A stretch of 64,000 nucleotides of DNA from Cantharellus purpuraceus (GCA_025174535.1 JALBUN010000009.1:682001-746000), one strand, 5' to 3'; shown: positions 12,771 through 30,750, numbered from the stretch's first letter. Numbers and translations: made by a program. Notes: generated by a model from the sequence alone, not told the origin.

Positions 12771-14158
12771 ATGATCTTCAGTCATCTTCTTGTTCTGGTT
12801 TTTGTCATTGCAAGGGTTAATGCTGCGCCTCAGAGACCTTTTACCTGCGCCGACGGCAACATGGCCAGGCACGCGGCCTGCTGCTCGTTGTTCGCGCTTC
12901 GTGACGATCTCCAGACTAATTTGTAGGTCATTAAGTTCATGGTGCCTCTCTACTAACACTGGCGTAGGTTTGAAAATCAGTGCAATGAAAATACTCATGA
13001 GGCTCTTCGCCTTTCCTTCCGTACGGTCGCTACTGTGTTCTCAGGTGACTTGACCCATTGTTCTCCTTGTAGATGATGCCATTGCGTTCTCGAGATCCCT
13101 TAAGCGCGAAGGGCTGCCGGCTGGTGGAGGTGCTGACGGCTCTATGCTCATTTTCCCCAACATCGAGCCCAACTTTCATGCAAACCTTGGGATCTCAGAC
13201 AGTGTCGATTCACTCACACCCTTCCTCATCAGGCATCCCCAGGTTTCCCCAGGGGATCTCATCCAATTCGCCGCTGCAGTTGGTATCTCTAATTGCCCAG
13301 GTGCTCCTAGACTGGAATTCCTTGTCGGGCGTCCTAATGCGAGTGCGCCCGCGCCTGATGGTCTGATTCCGGAACCGCAGGACTCAGTGGATAAGATCTT
13401 TGATCGCATGGAAGATGCTGGAGGATTCTCACCCAGGGAGGTCGTTGCCTTGCTGGCGTCCCACACGATTGCCAGATCCGACCACATCGACCCCGCCATT
13501 CGTGCTGTTCCATTTGACTCGACACCTTTCATCTTCGACACCCAGATCTTCCTCGAGGTTCTGCTCCAGGGTATTGGGTTCCCCGGAACGCCAGACAACA
13601 CCGGTAAAATGCAATCTACTGCCATTTAACGGTCGACTATAAGCACTGAGATGAGAATTATAGGTGAAGCTGAGTCGCCCCTTCCCCTCGGTTTCGACGA
13701 GAATGTGGGCGAGATGCGCCTCCAGTCTGATTTCGCCATTGCTCACGACCCCCGCACCGCTTGTACATGGCAAGGATTTGTGAACAAACAGGAGAAGATG
13801 GCTTCCGCATTCAAAGCCGCCATGGCCAAGCTCGCAGTTGTCGGTCAGGATACTGAGGACTTTGTTGACTGCTCCGATGTTGTTCCCATCCCCGTCCCGG
13901 CCCTTGGAAAGCCTGCAAGGTATTATTTCTTCTTGCACCTTATTACCAGTATAGATATACTTAACAATCATATAGTTTCCCAGTGACCAAGACCAAGGCG
14001 GATCTTCAGCTTTCCTGCCACGAGCCGTTCCCGAATTTGACCACAGATCCTGGAGCAAAGGAGACCACAATCCCGTGAGTTGCCCCCTAATGGTGTACGA
14101 CACCATCGCTGATCCGCCAAAATCCAGTCACTGTCCTAATAAGGAGTCATCGTGTTGA
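12771..14158 (+). CDS. Manganese peroxidase 1 (class II fungal haem peroxidase)
   Basis: Six exons: 12771-12922, 12968-13020, 13073-13603, 13664-13919, 13976-14074 and 14128-14158, giving 373 residues. An N-terminal signal peptide ([18 protein letters not shown]) sends the enzyme outside the cell, where it oxidises Mn(II) to Mn(III) with H2O2. Visible landmarks in precursor numbering: distal Arg65 and His69 (RLSFHDAI), proximal His199 ([11 protein letters not shown]), and the Mn(II) triad Glu58, Glu62 and Asp205. The position that is a catalytic Trp in lignin and versatile peroxidases is Ala194, so it is neither of those. Calcium-site residues (GGADGSM, FDSTPF) are present. The tail ends HCPNKESSC, the cysteine pair typical of Mn peroxidases. 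It faces peroxidase 2 tail to tail. Confidence 0.9.
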
Positions 14159-15149
14159 CGGGCCTTCACAAGGCCCCGAACCAAATGATCATCACATTAA
14201 TGGGTCGTCGCTTATCGCGATGTCGAAAGTAGTTGTATGTATGCATAACTGTCAGTCACTTCCCCTTGACACGAGCATCGTTACTGCCGAGGAACTCATC
14301 GTACTGTTGAACTGTTAAATTGAATAACTTTAAGTTTGCAATTGACGCGGCTATGGTCTCAAGCTCAAGGCCTCAAAGGCTGTATGTAAACGCGGCCGCG
14401 GCGCTATCTGTCTATAACAGAAGACCTCGTCTGTTCAGTGGTCAATGCAGCCGGCTCGGCTATTGCACTTGATAGGCGCTACGACCAGCGCTCTTACAGT
14501 AATAGCAAGGCCGCACAGTAACAATCACGGAACCCCAATGTAGGTTTTGAGACAAGTGACAGCCATTACTATAATTGGCCCTTCTTAGTCTCCAAAAGCC
14601 TATGAGATAATTCTTAATGCATATTTGAATTAGCCAGTTACAGATGGATTCATTACTGTCATGTAAATGTTTTCATACCTTGCTAGTCATGTGTGTGTGT
14701 GAACTGAAAATCTATTGCACTTGGAGGGCCTGAGTTAGTTGGAGAATGCGTTCCACCGTCGCACGCATTTACAAGTCTTCGCTACTGATGATAAATAGTA
14801 TTTTATGTATTCATTCTGCTGACGTGTATTGTGCATAACCTTGTCACCTTTTGTGTCGCTACTCGTGGTCACGCGTGCATAGTGTGTAGCACGAGCGACA
14901 CCCCGCAGTTACCAGCTTTCGAGCTGGTTTTGGCCGGGCCGGTCCACAAGCGTGGCATGCGAGCCAGTCAGGATTTCTTCAAGCTGATCACAATTTTCAA
15001 AGCACATTATGTGATGGTATTCAAATGTAGGGTACCGAATACAAGCATTAAGGGTAGCATTAGCTGCTTTCGACATGTAGGACAACTAGATAAGGCCTAT
15101 AATAACGACAAATCCAAGGGAATGTATAGGATTAATGAAATGCTAGGGT
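14159..15149. other. Spacer between convergent peroxidase genes
   Basis: About 1 kb between two gene ends. No coding potential is recognised. Both 3' UTRs must lie here. Confidence 0.5.
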
Positions 15150-16543
<1,394 letters not shown>

Positions 16544-19500
16544 TGGATTCGGAACCAATGTCGCTAAAGGAACTAGAGTGGCTTCTTGGGCAGAGTGTAT
16601 ATATGGCACCTGCCCTTTATATGTCTGAGAGCCGCCCAGCTATGACTTGAGCATATTATGCGGTGCCAGTATGATGATAGAGCCCCATAATCACTGACCC
16701 ATGGATATGGAAAAACATTGCCTTACTGGCACTGGACCGGTGAAAGCCCAATGGTGTTCAAGGCATAAGTATAAACACAACCGAAGACTGCAGGTGACTG
16801 CTGATGTTGATTTGGCGTGCTGTGCAAAGCTACCCACAGAAAAGCCGAGGATACGAGAGAGGGTGGCCGTGCAGTCGAGATTGATGACACCAGAATGCCC
16901 GATAGCAGTGACCATATAGTGTCATCTGAGTTGTGCGTTGGTGATATCAGACCAGGACAAGAAAGCCAGAGCAATACCGAATAGTATGTTTTCCAATTGA
17001 GTTGATGGACAAAACGTTCTGTTCGTAGAATATCCAGAAAGGACAGGAAGCTCTGAGTCTACCTCTACAGCCAAGCGCTCAAGGGGAGAGGTCCTAATGA
17101 TGGGGCCTGGATGCGATGATAATCTTGAGAGTACACGAAGAGGGGAATGCCAAGTACACAAATCGGAGAGCATTCAAAAACCCTGGCAGGCGTGATAACA
17201 TGCTCATGGCGACGGTATCGAGCCATATACACCTTGCAAACATGTCATTAACTGGGGTTGTACATCATGCACCTGAGAAAGTTGATCGAGACCATTTGTT
17301 GCCATGCTAGCAGCGGCACTACAGCAAGAGACAATCTAACCGGTGAGCAAATGGGGCCTTTGGATCCCGTGTTACACATGCAGGAACCTAGGGGTAAAGA
17401 AACATGCTGTACTGCGATCCTGCTGTGGTTGTCAAGTTCACGCAGCGACAGGTTTGGCCACGTGACCCGGCGACACAAGGCGGTAATACCCATCTACCAC
17501 CAAGCGCGACTGTTCAACGCAACCACCGGATGCGCAACCGGCGAATGCTATGGTATAACGGTAGTGAAATTAAGCTTCCCGAATATGACCTCTACGACTT
17601 TGTTTCCGGAGAGTCAGTCACATACCCCCTACATCTTTATCTTTGGATATTGAATGTGGTTCAACAAATTCCTCGTCCCAGTTATTCTACCTTGTGGAAC
17701 CGGGTGAGCGGCCAAAGTTTCGTATCAGATATGAGTGCCGGGTAGCAGCCGGTTGAATTTATGGGAGACACACACGGACGTGCCAAGTAGCATGTGTGAT
17801 TCCTGTGGAGATGATGGCAGTCGATGGTACACGTGTCTAGTTCACCTGGATCACTTTGACGTAGGAATGTGCGAAGCTACGGATTGTCCAGACGCTGAAA
17901 TCTTAGTGATACCTGTTTGGCAGAATTGTTGTGGCAGTTACTTATTGTTTGCTTGCCGGTTATCTAATATTAAATATTGAAGTTTGCAGCTTTTAACTTG
18001 TTGCACCGAGTCCAGGTCTACATCATGATTCAACTGGCTTCAGACTGGACGCAGCTCGTGAGTGCCCTCCTCTCCCAGATCTTCCGTTGTATGCAATTCA
18101 TTGGTTGGGATTTGCAGTGTCCCCGATTATGTGTCAAAGATGGCAGTCCAAAACCAGTTTGACATCCACATCCTGGGAGGTCAGGGCATGCAAGTTTCAT
18201 TCCACCTTTGCACTATTCTTCAATCAAATAGCCTTAATAACCTTCATGTGCATGAGATGTTGGTCACTGACTTGACAACAATTAGTCCCAGGACATTTTC
18301 CATAATTAAATACTGGTTCATTTTTACCGGTCTAAAACTAGAGATGGATGGCTGGACATCTTCAACAATTCAAGGGTCCCGGTTTGCTGTACCTTCTGTT
18401 CTAACCACGAATCTCCAGCCGTGCCACCATAACCTCGGTCATAAATCACGCATTTACCAGCAGGCTGATATAATCGCCGTGCTCATACATCTTTACCCCT
18501 GCAGGGTATGGTTCGCTGTCAGTCTACTCCGAAACCAGTGTGTTGGGCTCGGAAAGTGATGAAGGTGGGAAGATACAATGATCTTTGCATTTAATACTAA
18601 GAAATAATGCAGTGAACTGAAGATTTTGGCCTCACGGCACATCGGGAGTCGCTTGCGTGCGGATATCAATTTCTAAGGTGACGGCGGAACATAATCAAGA
18701 CAGAAGCCTCGCGGACCAGCAATAGCTCGAGAGGAGATCACGATTGATCACACTGGGAGTTCCTGGCATGAAAGATATCAGCAAGAGGGGCAAGTTTACA
18801 TCTAGCAAGATGAGGCGCTCGTCTCTCGGCGAACAAAGGTGCTGTTTTTTCCAACAGTTTGACTCAGTTGAGGCACTATGGAGGTTTTACGATTCCACAT
18901 TGCCTTGGGATCACCCTTGATAGAAGATGCGAACGGTCCATTCCCTATGACACATTTCCGCGTCAATTCGGCGAACTCGGCGAACTATGTATGATACAAC
19001 CACAACCGTTCACAAACAGCTTAGGTTGCTTCTAGTGCACTGCAAAACCACTTTGCACTGGGGAGGCTCCAGCAGTCGTTTGATGATATTTCATTCAACT
19101 CTGCATTGAGGAGTGGCTGCTCTCGAAGATGCTGACAAAAGGCCTGCGCCGCCCTCGCAAATGCTCTCTGCTACAAGTCAGCGGCCCAAGGAAGTGGATT
19201 TTGGACTAGAGAGAAGAATACTGCATGATGAAATCTTCATATCCACTCTTCGTCCCACAAATTCCGATTTCTGTTTCGCCGATGACAGATGCACGGGCAA
19301 TTGCAATTCCCAAAGAGATAACGCCGATTGGGGTCGTAAAGCGCATTGACACTGAATGTGGGGCGCTACACGTCAAGCTGAAACCGTCAAAGTCCACGCC
19401 ACCGTCGTCAAACTGCGAGTACCACCGGAATTCAGGTTCAACATGTCAGAGATCACGGGCCTGATCCTCAAACAACAGCGGGACACACGTTTCTCCCTCA

Positions 19501-20061
19501 CATCTCACGTGATTTCGTGCCCTGGCCACAGTACTTATTTCTGTGGTGATCGTATGTCTCATCGGTACCTAGCAACTGAGCACTGTGTCCTGGTAGTTAA
19601 AGTGAATAACGGATCCTCTGAGCAATGAGCCACTTATTGGCGGAAACCGAAGTGGATCATAGCACTTCAACAAAAGAACGAGCGTAGCCGCAGCGGCGTA
19701 GACCTTACTACGGAAGCTTTCGTAGTTACATAAAGCCATTAGTAAATGTGTTAGGAAAAGATAGGAGTCTTTTTCACTCCTACCGAGGACATTAATCGGT
19801 CTTGCTCATACATCGATATGGGCACTGTTTGAGCCCAATCCTATTTACTCACCTCGTGTCGTTCCCGAGTCTCGTCACTTATTTACTAAACTTCGGGCAT
19901 CGAATGGCAGAGTTCTAAAAAGAGTACAATGAATGTCCCAGATTGACATCATCTGTAAGGATACAGTGGAGTATGTGCTCACCATCAGAAATTGTTGCTT
20001 AGTGCGATTCAAGGACAGATCGCGGAACCAAAAGTCCACCTTCCTTCGTCCGACGCGCAGG
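16544..20061. other. Intergenic stretch between peroxidase 2 and MED8
   Basis: About 3.5 kb. Several frames of 60-160 codons occur (for example 17404-17745 and 18062-18559), but none shows a family motif, plausible codon usage or conserved splice sites. A cysteine-containing patch near 17790-17900 (CDSCGDDGSRWYTC) looks faintly like a zinc finger but is too isolated to call. Decayed genes may be present. Confidence 0.45.
16615..16621 (-). promoter_or_regulatory. TATA box of peroxidase 2
   Basis: TATAAAG on the minus strand, about 72 bp upstream of the ATG at 16543, within TATA-rich sequence. Confidence 0.5.
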
Positions 20062-20856
20062 ATGGCAAATGAGCGTGGGCAGTTGCCTATCGCACAACTG
20101 GAGTCGCTCAAATACAGAGTGACACAAATCATGGAATCCATCACCGCATTGCAGTTCCTCATAGACGCCAATGGGGCACCTGCAATGCCACCATGGCCTG
20201 ACATTCTCGCCAGGTACAATCTTCTCCTCAGCCAAACACACTCACTCTCCGTTTCGCTCTCCTACACCCTCTCTCATAATAACCAACAGCCGGGACAGAA
20301 TCCCCCTGAAAACCCCTTTCAAAATCTCGTTCTGTATCCGAGCCTTGCAATCCCGGAGCAGCAACTTGACAATGCGATTGCGCCATTACTAAGAAACCAG
20401 CCCACAGTTCCGGTTCTCAAGGAGGAAGATGCATCTGTACGCAGCATTGCTGCTATTCTGAAGTCTGCGTTACCTGAGGGTGTGCCAGTTGTACCTGGGG
20501 CGGAAGGGTGCGAGCAGGTGGTTCAAGAGTGTTTGGAGATCAAGCGGGGGCATGATTCTAGAGTTGATAGGGCAATCAAGGCCGTAGCACTCCTACGGGA
20601 TAGGTATGAATGGCACGCTAGGGTTGAGACTGGCGACGAGGAACCGGATGAAGATGAGAGAGGTGAGGATGAATCAGGGTTTGATGAGGTACGGGATGCG
20701 CCAACAGCAGTACCGCCGTCAGAGGCGGTTGTAGCGCCAAATGCCAACGCTCGGTCTTCTGAGGCGAGTACGCCGGCATCCGCTCGCTCCGATGAGGCAA
20801 ATGAGGCCCAGGTGACGGAAGACGTTCTCGGGGAAATGGGACCAACCCCGGCATAA
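20062..20856 (+). CDS. med8: Mediator complex subunit 8
   Basis: A single exon of 264 residues, starting at MANERGQLP. The same frame is open upstream to 19933, but the conserved region begins right after this ATG. Residues of about 6-70 (LPIAQLESLKYRVTQIMESI, then MPPWPDILARYNLLLSQTHS) match the N-terminal helical region of fungal MED8, a head-module subunit of the Mediator complex that links transcription factors to RNA polymerase II in the nucleus. The middle part (LKEEDASVRSIAAILKS, VDRAIKAVALLRDRYEW) fits the rest of the MED8 helical bundle. The last 60 residues are acidic and low-complexity. It is a housekeeping gene set between peroxidase genes, with no functional link to them. Confidence 0.85.
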   Translation: MANERGQLPIAQLESLKYRVTQIMESITALQFLIDANGAPAMPPWPDILARYNLLLSQTHSLSVSLSYTLSHNNQQPGQNPPENPFQNLVLYPSLAIPEQQLDNAIAPLLRNQPTVPVLKEEDASVRSIAAILKSALPEGVPVVPGAEGCEQVVQECLEIKRGHDSRVDRAIKAVALLRDRYEWHARVETGDEEPDEDERGEDESGFDEVRDAPTAVPPSEAVVAPNANARSSEASTPASARSDEANEAQVTEDVLGEMGPTPA

Positions 20857-21592
20857 CGCTGCAAAAGGTACTTTCACTGATATCAATTCCTGAAGTCTCC
20901 TACATCCTCCTGCGTATTCTAAAATATCAAGTTCATGAATGCTGATACTCTAACACCTGCCAGGCACAATATTAAGCTCGAGGTAGCACTGTCAAAGCTG
21001 AAGTCACCCTCAGACATCGGGACCACAGTACAGTCTTTCTTCATACTCGATGTCTTCGAGTGATTAGCGAACACATCTATCGAAGGATAGAATTCCCAAC
21101 AACGCCATTACACGAAGCACTTTGATCAGTGCTAACGTGCTACGCACCACATGGTCCACAATGACTTGGTTAAATGAAAGGTGATAGTCGAGCAGGATGA
21201 TCATCTAGACCAAAGTATGCTCGAGCAAGTGCCAACCGTCTGGTACAGGTTAAAATACCATATCAACATCACACATTAGTCTCTTTGCAAGTATAGGCTG
21301 TAAATCCGTTACATCTAGTCGAACTTCCATTGGCTATAGTATGGCCACTTCATTTTACGAATACGATGAGTGCAATCAGTGGTCCACATTCTTCAAGCAA
21401 GATGTGTTAACCAATGACAATCCGTGTGAGTGTACTGCACAATGAACACGGGCAATACATAAATAAAGCTATACCCCAATGAGACCTAAAATTTAAAATT
21501 TAAATATTGAATAGTGAGCATCAAACCCAACATCAGCATGATCAGATCTAAATGAGCGAACAATTGCCGCTGGGGGTTTGTGGGTCATTAGC
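20857..21592. other. Spacer between MED8 and peroxidase 3
   Basis: No gene recognised. It contains the 3' flanks of two convergent genes and an AT-rich AAATTTAAAATTTAAAT stretch near 21487-21504. Confidence 0.5.
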
Positions 21593-22996
<1,404 letters not shown>

Positions 22997-24597
22997 GGCA
23001 GTCGACTTCGAGAAAAAAGAAGATTATTGTGAATGTTATGTTTGCATTGGCTTTTATACTGTGAGCTAATAAACCCGCCTTGATGTATAGATCTCTTCGA
23101 TGATTGGCCCATTTTTTTCCTAATACTCTTGCACTTGGGCATAGCCATCAAAATGCCATTCGGAGATCCTCCACACCATCTCGAAAATAAAAGCCTAATC
23201 AGGCAATGTCCCAAACTAGGGGTAGATGCAAGGCGATTTAAAGCCTTACAGGAATTGAAAAGCGTCGTAGTACGGGACATTGAAAAGCGTCATAGTACGG
23301 AACATTAAAGATAGGGGTTCTGGCCGTGCCTGTTATTATTACACTATGAGAATAACTTGTTATAATACTTACATGCGGAGCACGCGCGTCAGCCACGTGA
23401 ATGACTGCAGTGAGTAGTGTCTATGATTTCTTGATTCTCTTCCATAAAATTTCATTCCAATGTCTCAGTACCATTACCTCTGTACCAATTAGGGGTTGTC
23501 CTCGTCTCCTAGCTCATGAGTGGAGTCGTAATGAGGTCTCAGTTGCACATGAGGGCCGATAGAAGACTGCAAGGGCTACCGGCAACACCACCGCATATCA
23601 CAATACGGTGTCAATATAGTCCTATTGCAGGGGATTGTCATTACTCTGGCCACATTGGACGGAATGAAAATGAAACTTGTCCTAGAAAGACTCTCCCCGA
23701 CTCGAACAAGGGTGTGTTTTGTAAGCGAGAACTGGGCTTCCAACGGATTTGAATATAACATTGTTGTCGATCATGAAGCCTTATGGACTCGTGGCTCACC
23801 GCATGCTTCTCTTTCGCCGATCGTCCGGTACACAGCAACAAGAGACTACATTTTACTTCATATGGGATGTCCCTATATAAACCATTCCTAGTCCGGGAGA
23901 AATCCCACCCAAGTCTGCAAGTTGCCGAGAGGCTGGATCTAGTCCGGGCAAGATGGCCACAACTGTATCAGACGTGAACCCGTTGAGTCGCGGCCATACT
24001 CTGGTCCCGGCACATTTGGGCCAGCCGCCTGATAGCTTTGTCTCATCAGTCATTCTGTTGGTGAGTTTGCCAATCTGGGTTCAACTCTTGTCTATAACGG
24101 AACAGCCGCATTCTTACTTTAATAGGTTGTCCATCTTTATTTACTGTCGGTCCTCAAGACTCCTGGTACATTTGTGTGTTTTGGGTGATATGTAGCAGTT
24201 GCGCGATAATACGCCTTTCATCAACATCTTGTAGCTGATAATTTTGAAGAGCAGAAGTTACATCAGCGCCAAAAGTTGAGTTTACTTTCGGCCGCTTGAA
24301 TAGCTCCGCCCCTGCAGTGATTCATCAGTGCACCAGCACCGATAGAATTTTGACTATCATGATCAAGTCCTGATCACCGACTAAATGACCAATAGTCCGA
24401 ACACGTGAACGAGCCAAAAACATGCATAGCTAGCATCACTAACAATAGCGAGAAAAGAGTAGAAATGAGAAAGACTCTGAAATATGGAAAGGAGAAAGAA
24501 GAGAAAAAAAGATATCGTGAGAAAACAAACCAACCTATCCACCCAAAATAACTATTCCAAGGAGCCGGCGATCTTCAAACGACGGCCTCTGCGATCA
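22997..24597. other. Intergenic stretch upstream of peroxidase 3
   Basis: Contains the peroxidase 3 promoter and, at the right, the 3' end of the kinase gene. A near-repeat AAAAGCGTCRTAGTACGGRACATT occurs twice at 23259-23282 and 23284-23307. No gene is recognised. Confidence 0.5.
23051..23058 (-). promoter_or_regulatory. TATA box of peroxidase 3
   Basis: TATAAAAG on the minus strand, about 55 bp before the ATG at 22996. It is a strong match and suits a highly induced secreted-enzyme gene. Confidence 0.6.
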
Positions 24598-27003
<2,406 letters not shown>

Positions 27004-28914
27004 GAATGGTGTCGCTACGTTGAAGGGTATAGGAAACGATGAGAAACGTGGAGAAGAGGGAAGTGAGGTGCAAACTCAAAAACGTGTGGTCAGATGTCGG
27101 GAGGGCCACGGCGGTAACCAATCACTCTTTAGGGCCGGCGCTGCGGCGGACGCCGCCGCCGGCCTTTCCGCCTTTTTACAACTCCCGGTCCACACTTGAC
27201 CATGACCATATCTGATGAAGCAGCCTTACAGATATATATTGGTCGACTACGCACTCTGACGTTATCTTCTCCTACTCAAACATGATGATACGTATATGAA
27301 ATCTTCATAGTCTACTTAGGAAAAAGCCGTTGAGTCCGGCGTACCGATCAACTCTACCATACCACCGATAGATGTCGATCATGAATAAATGATCTTCCCA
27401 GCGCGTAGCGTCGTAAATCCAGCGCTCAGGTGACAAGCCAGATCAGGCGCATATACAATACGCTTCGCCCGTTCAGTATCTACCCCAGATTCGTTGATCG
27501 TTTCAGCATTTTCATTCGTTGACAGTTGCTCGTCACTATGGACTCACTCTTCCGTAAACAATGGCCCCAAAATCAATGATACTTGACGTCACACGACGAT
27601 ATGAGCTACAGGGATGACCCCGAGCAATGTCATATAAACTTAGGTTTGATATTCATCTTTGAGTCATCTCTATTGCCAGATGGACGCCCTTACTATTGTT
27701 CTTCAAAAGGCTGGTGCACCTCTCTCATTACATTGACAAGATTAAATATCGTCTGTTCAAAGGCCTTGACCCTGATCTACCAGGTATGTTTGCTGGACAT
27801 TTCCATCCACATCACGGAGTCGTATCTGAAAGCTATGCTATCATCATTACCCAACCTGCCCCCCCGACATCACGGACGGGCGTAATCACTGGCGACTGAA
27901 CAAGTGGTAATCATAACCCTCAAAAGACAACCATCGTCGTAGGAACCGAGCAGAAAGTACAAAGCGTCATAGCGTGTACCGACATCACGGAGGGAGACTC
28001 GCGGGCTAACCCATAGGAATCCCCATCCACTAAACATCTTTGTGTGGCCGATAGCAGTCTCCTTCGGAACATTCCTTCCACTTGCGTACCCGACATCGTC
28101 CAATATATCCTCATGGTTGACATCAATACACGGACTGCGAGACTCTGTACTACTCACATGATGCCGCAAGGCCAATTTCAATTGTGAATGCCGCACGCCC
28201 ATGGACATGAACTCTCGTCACTCGTGCAACATGTCATCAACCAACTCACGCAGTTGCTCCAACAGAAAGACAGGTCCCATGATAAAAAAAGACACGACTT
28301 CGTTACCAGTGTGCCACTACAATATATTATAATACGTTGTTGTAGCACCCGGTGTGGATGTTCTACACAGCCATGCTCTGTAGTAATAGTCTAACTGCAG
28401 TTTTCCATCTTCATACTGGAAAATTGCGCGAGGGTTGTGTACATGAATTTTCTGTTTGATGCGAAAGGGACGAGCCAAGTAAGTCCCAGTGTGATGGATG
28501 TAATGAGATCCAACGGCCTAGGTCAGAATGCCGGGCGATACTGTCGCAAAATCTACGCGGCAAGAGCCTCCCTCCGATCGTCCGTACCCTTGACTGAGGA
28601 CACACTTGGCTGCGCTTGCCCATGCATAGTTTTAACACGTTCTTTCACCAGGACATGCTTGAGGTATGGTTGTTCTGGCAGAAATTGAAGAATACCATTC
28701 GCTGTTCTAATGCTCAGCATTAGACTACACTATTCCTTTATCCCCGTCGATTGAGCTGTGTTGTGACCAGATTGTATTTGTATCAATGTATCCTAATTCT
28801 TTGTTTCAACAAGACAAATAAGCTGTATGGTGTGGCGCTGATTTAGCCCCAACCCCTCTGAATTTCTCTACGGCCTGCAGACTTTCTAATAGACGATCAA
28901 AAATGCATCAACGC
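27004..28914. other. Intergenic stretch between kinase and acetyltransferase
   Basis: About 1.9 kb. It contains the kinase promoter. Antisense frames around 27870-28208 are open for about 110 codons but match nothing I know. No gene is called. Confidence 0.45.
27131..27166. repeat. GC-rich imperfect palindrome
   Basis: GGGCCGGCGCTGCGGCG is followed by CGCCGCCGCCGGCC. The two arms can pair in a stable hairpin about 130 bp upstream of the kinase ATG. It could affect transcription or simply be a simple-sequence relic. Confidence 0.5.
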
Positions 28915-29873
28915 CTATGGCTCCCGTGATAAAACGTGTACATAGAAGTCTCCTGTCGCTGCCGGCACTAGAATACCACCCCGCTCGCGGAACCCCATGG
29001 AAATATACTTGTGTACATTTATCTCAGGGGAAGTTGCTAGGCTAAGTAGGGTTTCCGTTTCTTTGGCCTATGGGACCCCTCAATATAACGCCTAAAAGCC
29101 CCTGACAAACGTACCTTTTTATACATGATCCCCACCAGAGCAGTGGCATATCCTTTACCTTCATGATCTGCATGTGTGGCCAAGTTGGAGCACCACCAAC
29201 GCCTCGCTGCTTCCTGCATAGATATGTCTGAATACTGGAGACTGATGTAGATTAACTTGCGAACCTCTCTCGTAAAGAGTTGTGAATCAAGCTTGATAAT
29301 CAACTCCGGGTACTGATAGGAAATAAGGGAAACAAAGGGGCCAATAAATAAATGACGAACAGTGTGTTTCCACCAGTTCTGCGTCTGTGCCGATAATTTC
29401 GCAAAGAACTCGTCATATCCTAAGGAACGTTGCTCTTCACTGAGGAGTAAGACCGTTTGATTTCGATCTCCAAGAATTGGAAAAAGAATGACATACGTGC
29501 CAAACAACCTTGATCCAGGCCTAAACCATGACGCAGTACTAGCGATCTTCTCGTCCTGGCCTACAGTGACGATATACAGTTCACCTTCGAGAGCAGTTGC
29601 TCGTATCAAAGCACGAAAAAAGTCAGGTTGCAGACTCCAATCGCCCCCCAAAAGAGCTCTTTGGGATATATCTGCAATGTAGCTGAATTAATAGGATCAA
29701 ATTTCCACGACGAGTTAAGGCACCGTGCCTCCAGAAAATGCTCGAACACAGAGGTCAGTGATTTCTTCTACTTGTGCATCTGCGAAAACAATCACCAATT
29801 GTTGTACTTTGATGCTGGCTGCATTTGAAATATACATACCTGTTACCGACTCCAAACGTTGAATGTTGTACAT
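28915..29873 (-). CDS. GNAT-family N-acetyltransferase
   Basis: Exons read leftward: 29840-29873, 29729-29779, 29115-29671 and 28915-29067, giving 264 residues, or 247 if the 51-bp in-frame segment 29214-29264 (GTTCGC...TGCAG) is also an intron, which gives a more natural LFTREEAARRWWC junction. The C-terminal part has the GNAT acetyl-CoA motif, LATHADHEGKGYATALV, then LLSLATSPEINVHKYISMGF, the usual last strand and helix. The N-terminal half (WFRPGSRLFG, SLGYDEFFAKL) is typical of agaricomycete GNATs of unknown substrate. Exon 2 to exon 3 needs a GC donor (GGAG|GCACGG); the normal GT three bases on breaks the frame. The full-length frame supports the model, but cDNA would settle it. Confidence 0.72.
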
Positions 29874-30354
29874 GGGAACCGTTGAGCAGTTGTGGCCAAA
29901 CAATAATTGATCAGGGCTTGGTCTGTTTTTGCATTTGAGAGAGCGCTGGAGAACCAGGCTGTGGATTAGCAATCACGGACGCTATCTGACCCGGTTGCGA
30001 AAAGAACACTGGGCTCCATCTAAATACCTTTTATAGTATTGTTCCACAGCTGCGTCTATATATACATATATGTGTCGCAGCTACCTGCTTTTTTCCTCGG
30101 TCGTGTTTACTATACACAGTGAGGTAAGGAGTTCTTCACTCTTCAATATGTACTATTGTATCTGACAAGTATTGTTAGATTGTTGGAGTATCGAGGCCGA
30201 CGAAGACGGAAGCATAGTTTGGGTACCACAGACCCCAACAGCCGTAAATACACAGGCACAGCGGCCAAGTACGGCGGTCAAGTACGGCGATTCTTATCTC
30301 AGTTTGCCCACCTGATTCGGTGGGATATAAGTTTCATATTGTTCTATTGGACTT

Positions 30355-30492
30355 CAGTTGATTGCTCCCCGCACAACTGAAGTGTACGTCCCATTTCTTT
30401 CTCTCAAATATAACTACGTTAACCGCGAGCTCTAGTATACACTTAGGTAGCTACTGAATGCATCAGTTGATTGCTCCCCGCACAACTGAAGT
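30355..30492. repeat. Duplicated 29-bp hairpin-forming repeat
   Basis: CAGTTGATTGCTCCCCGCAC followed by AACTGAAGT occurs at 30355-30383 and again at 30464-30492. With the preceding ACTT of the first copy, each half forms an inverted pair ACTTCAGTTG / CAACTGAAGT around a 13-base loop. Confidence 0.7.
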
Positions 30493-30642
30493 TATACACT
30501 TAGCTCCTCTTCGTGTCCATATCCTTTATACCACCTGTACAGGTATTTATAATATAGTCATGTTTACTATACACACTGAGATACCACCTGTACAGACTCT
30601 AACAGTCATAACAATTGTATATTGCTTCTTAAATATATAGAT

Positions 30643-30750
30643 CCTCGCTCAGGGTGAGACAGGGGGCACAAGTATGAATTCTTTGAGCATCATTTGTAAC
30701 CTTGAATAACGATTTATCCCCGAAGCAGATGGCGAGAAGGAAGAACCAGA
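30643..30750 (+). pseudogene. Relic of the 5' end of the But2-like gene
   Basis: Over about 105 bp the sequence follows 31067-31172 of the intact gene: end of exon 1 (CTCGCTCRGGRTGAGACAGG), the whole first intron (TTCTTTRRG...ATTYATCC) and the start of exon 2 (CGAAG-AGA-GGCGAGA). Many substitutions break the frame. It is a tandem duplicate that has decayed, and it preserves the intron position. Confidence 0.6.

Noticed and set aside
17780..17900. Zinc-finger-like CDSCGDDGSRWYTC patch
   Set aside because: An isolated frame without supporting domain, splice pattern or start context.
19113..19349. Possible FAD-linked oxidase remnant
   Set aside because: A faint resemblance (CAALANAL...GFWT) in one frame is too short and without flanking motifs.
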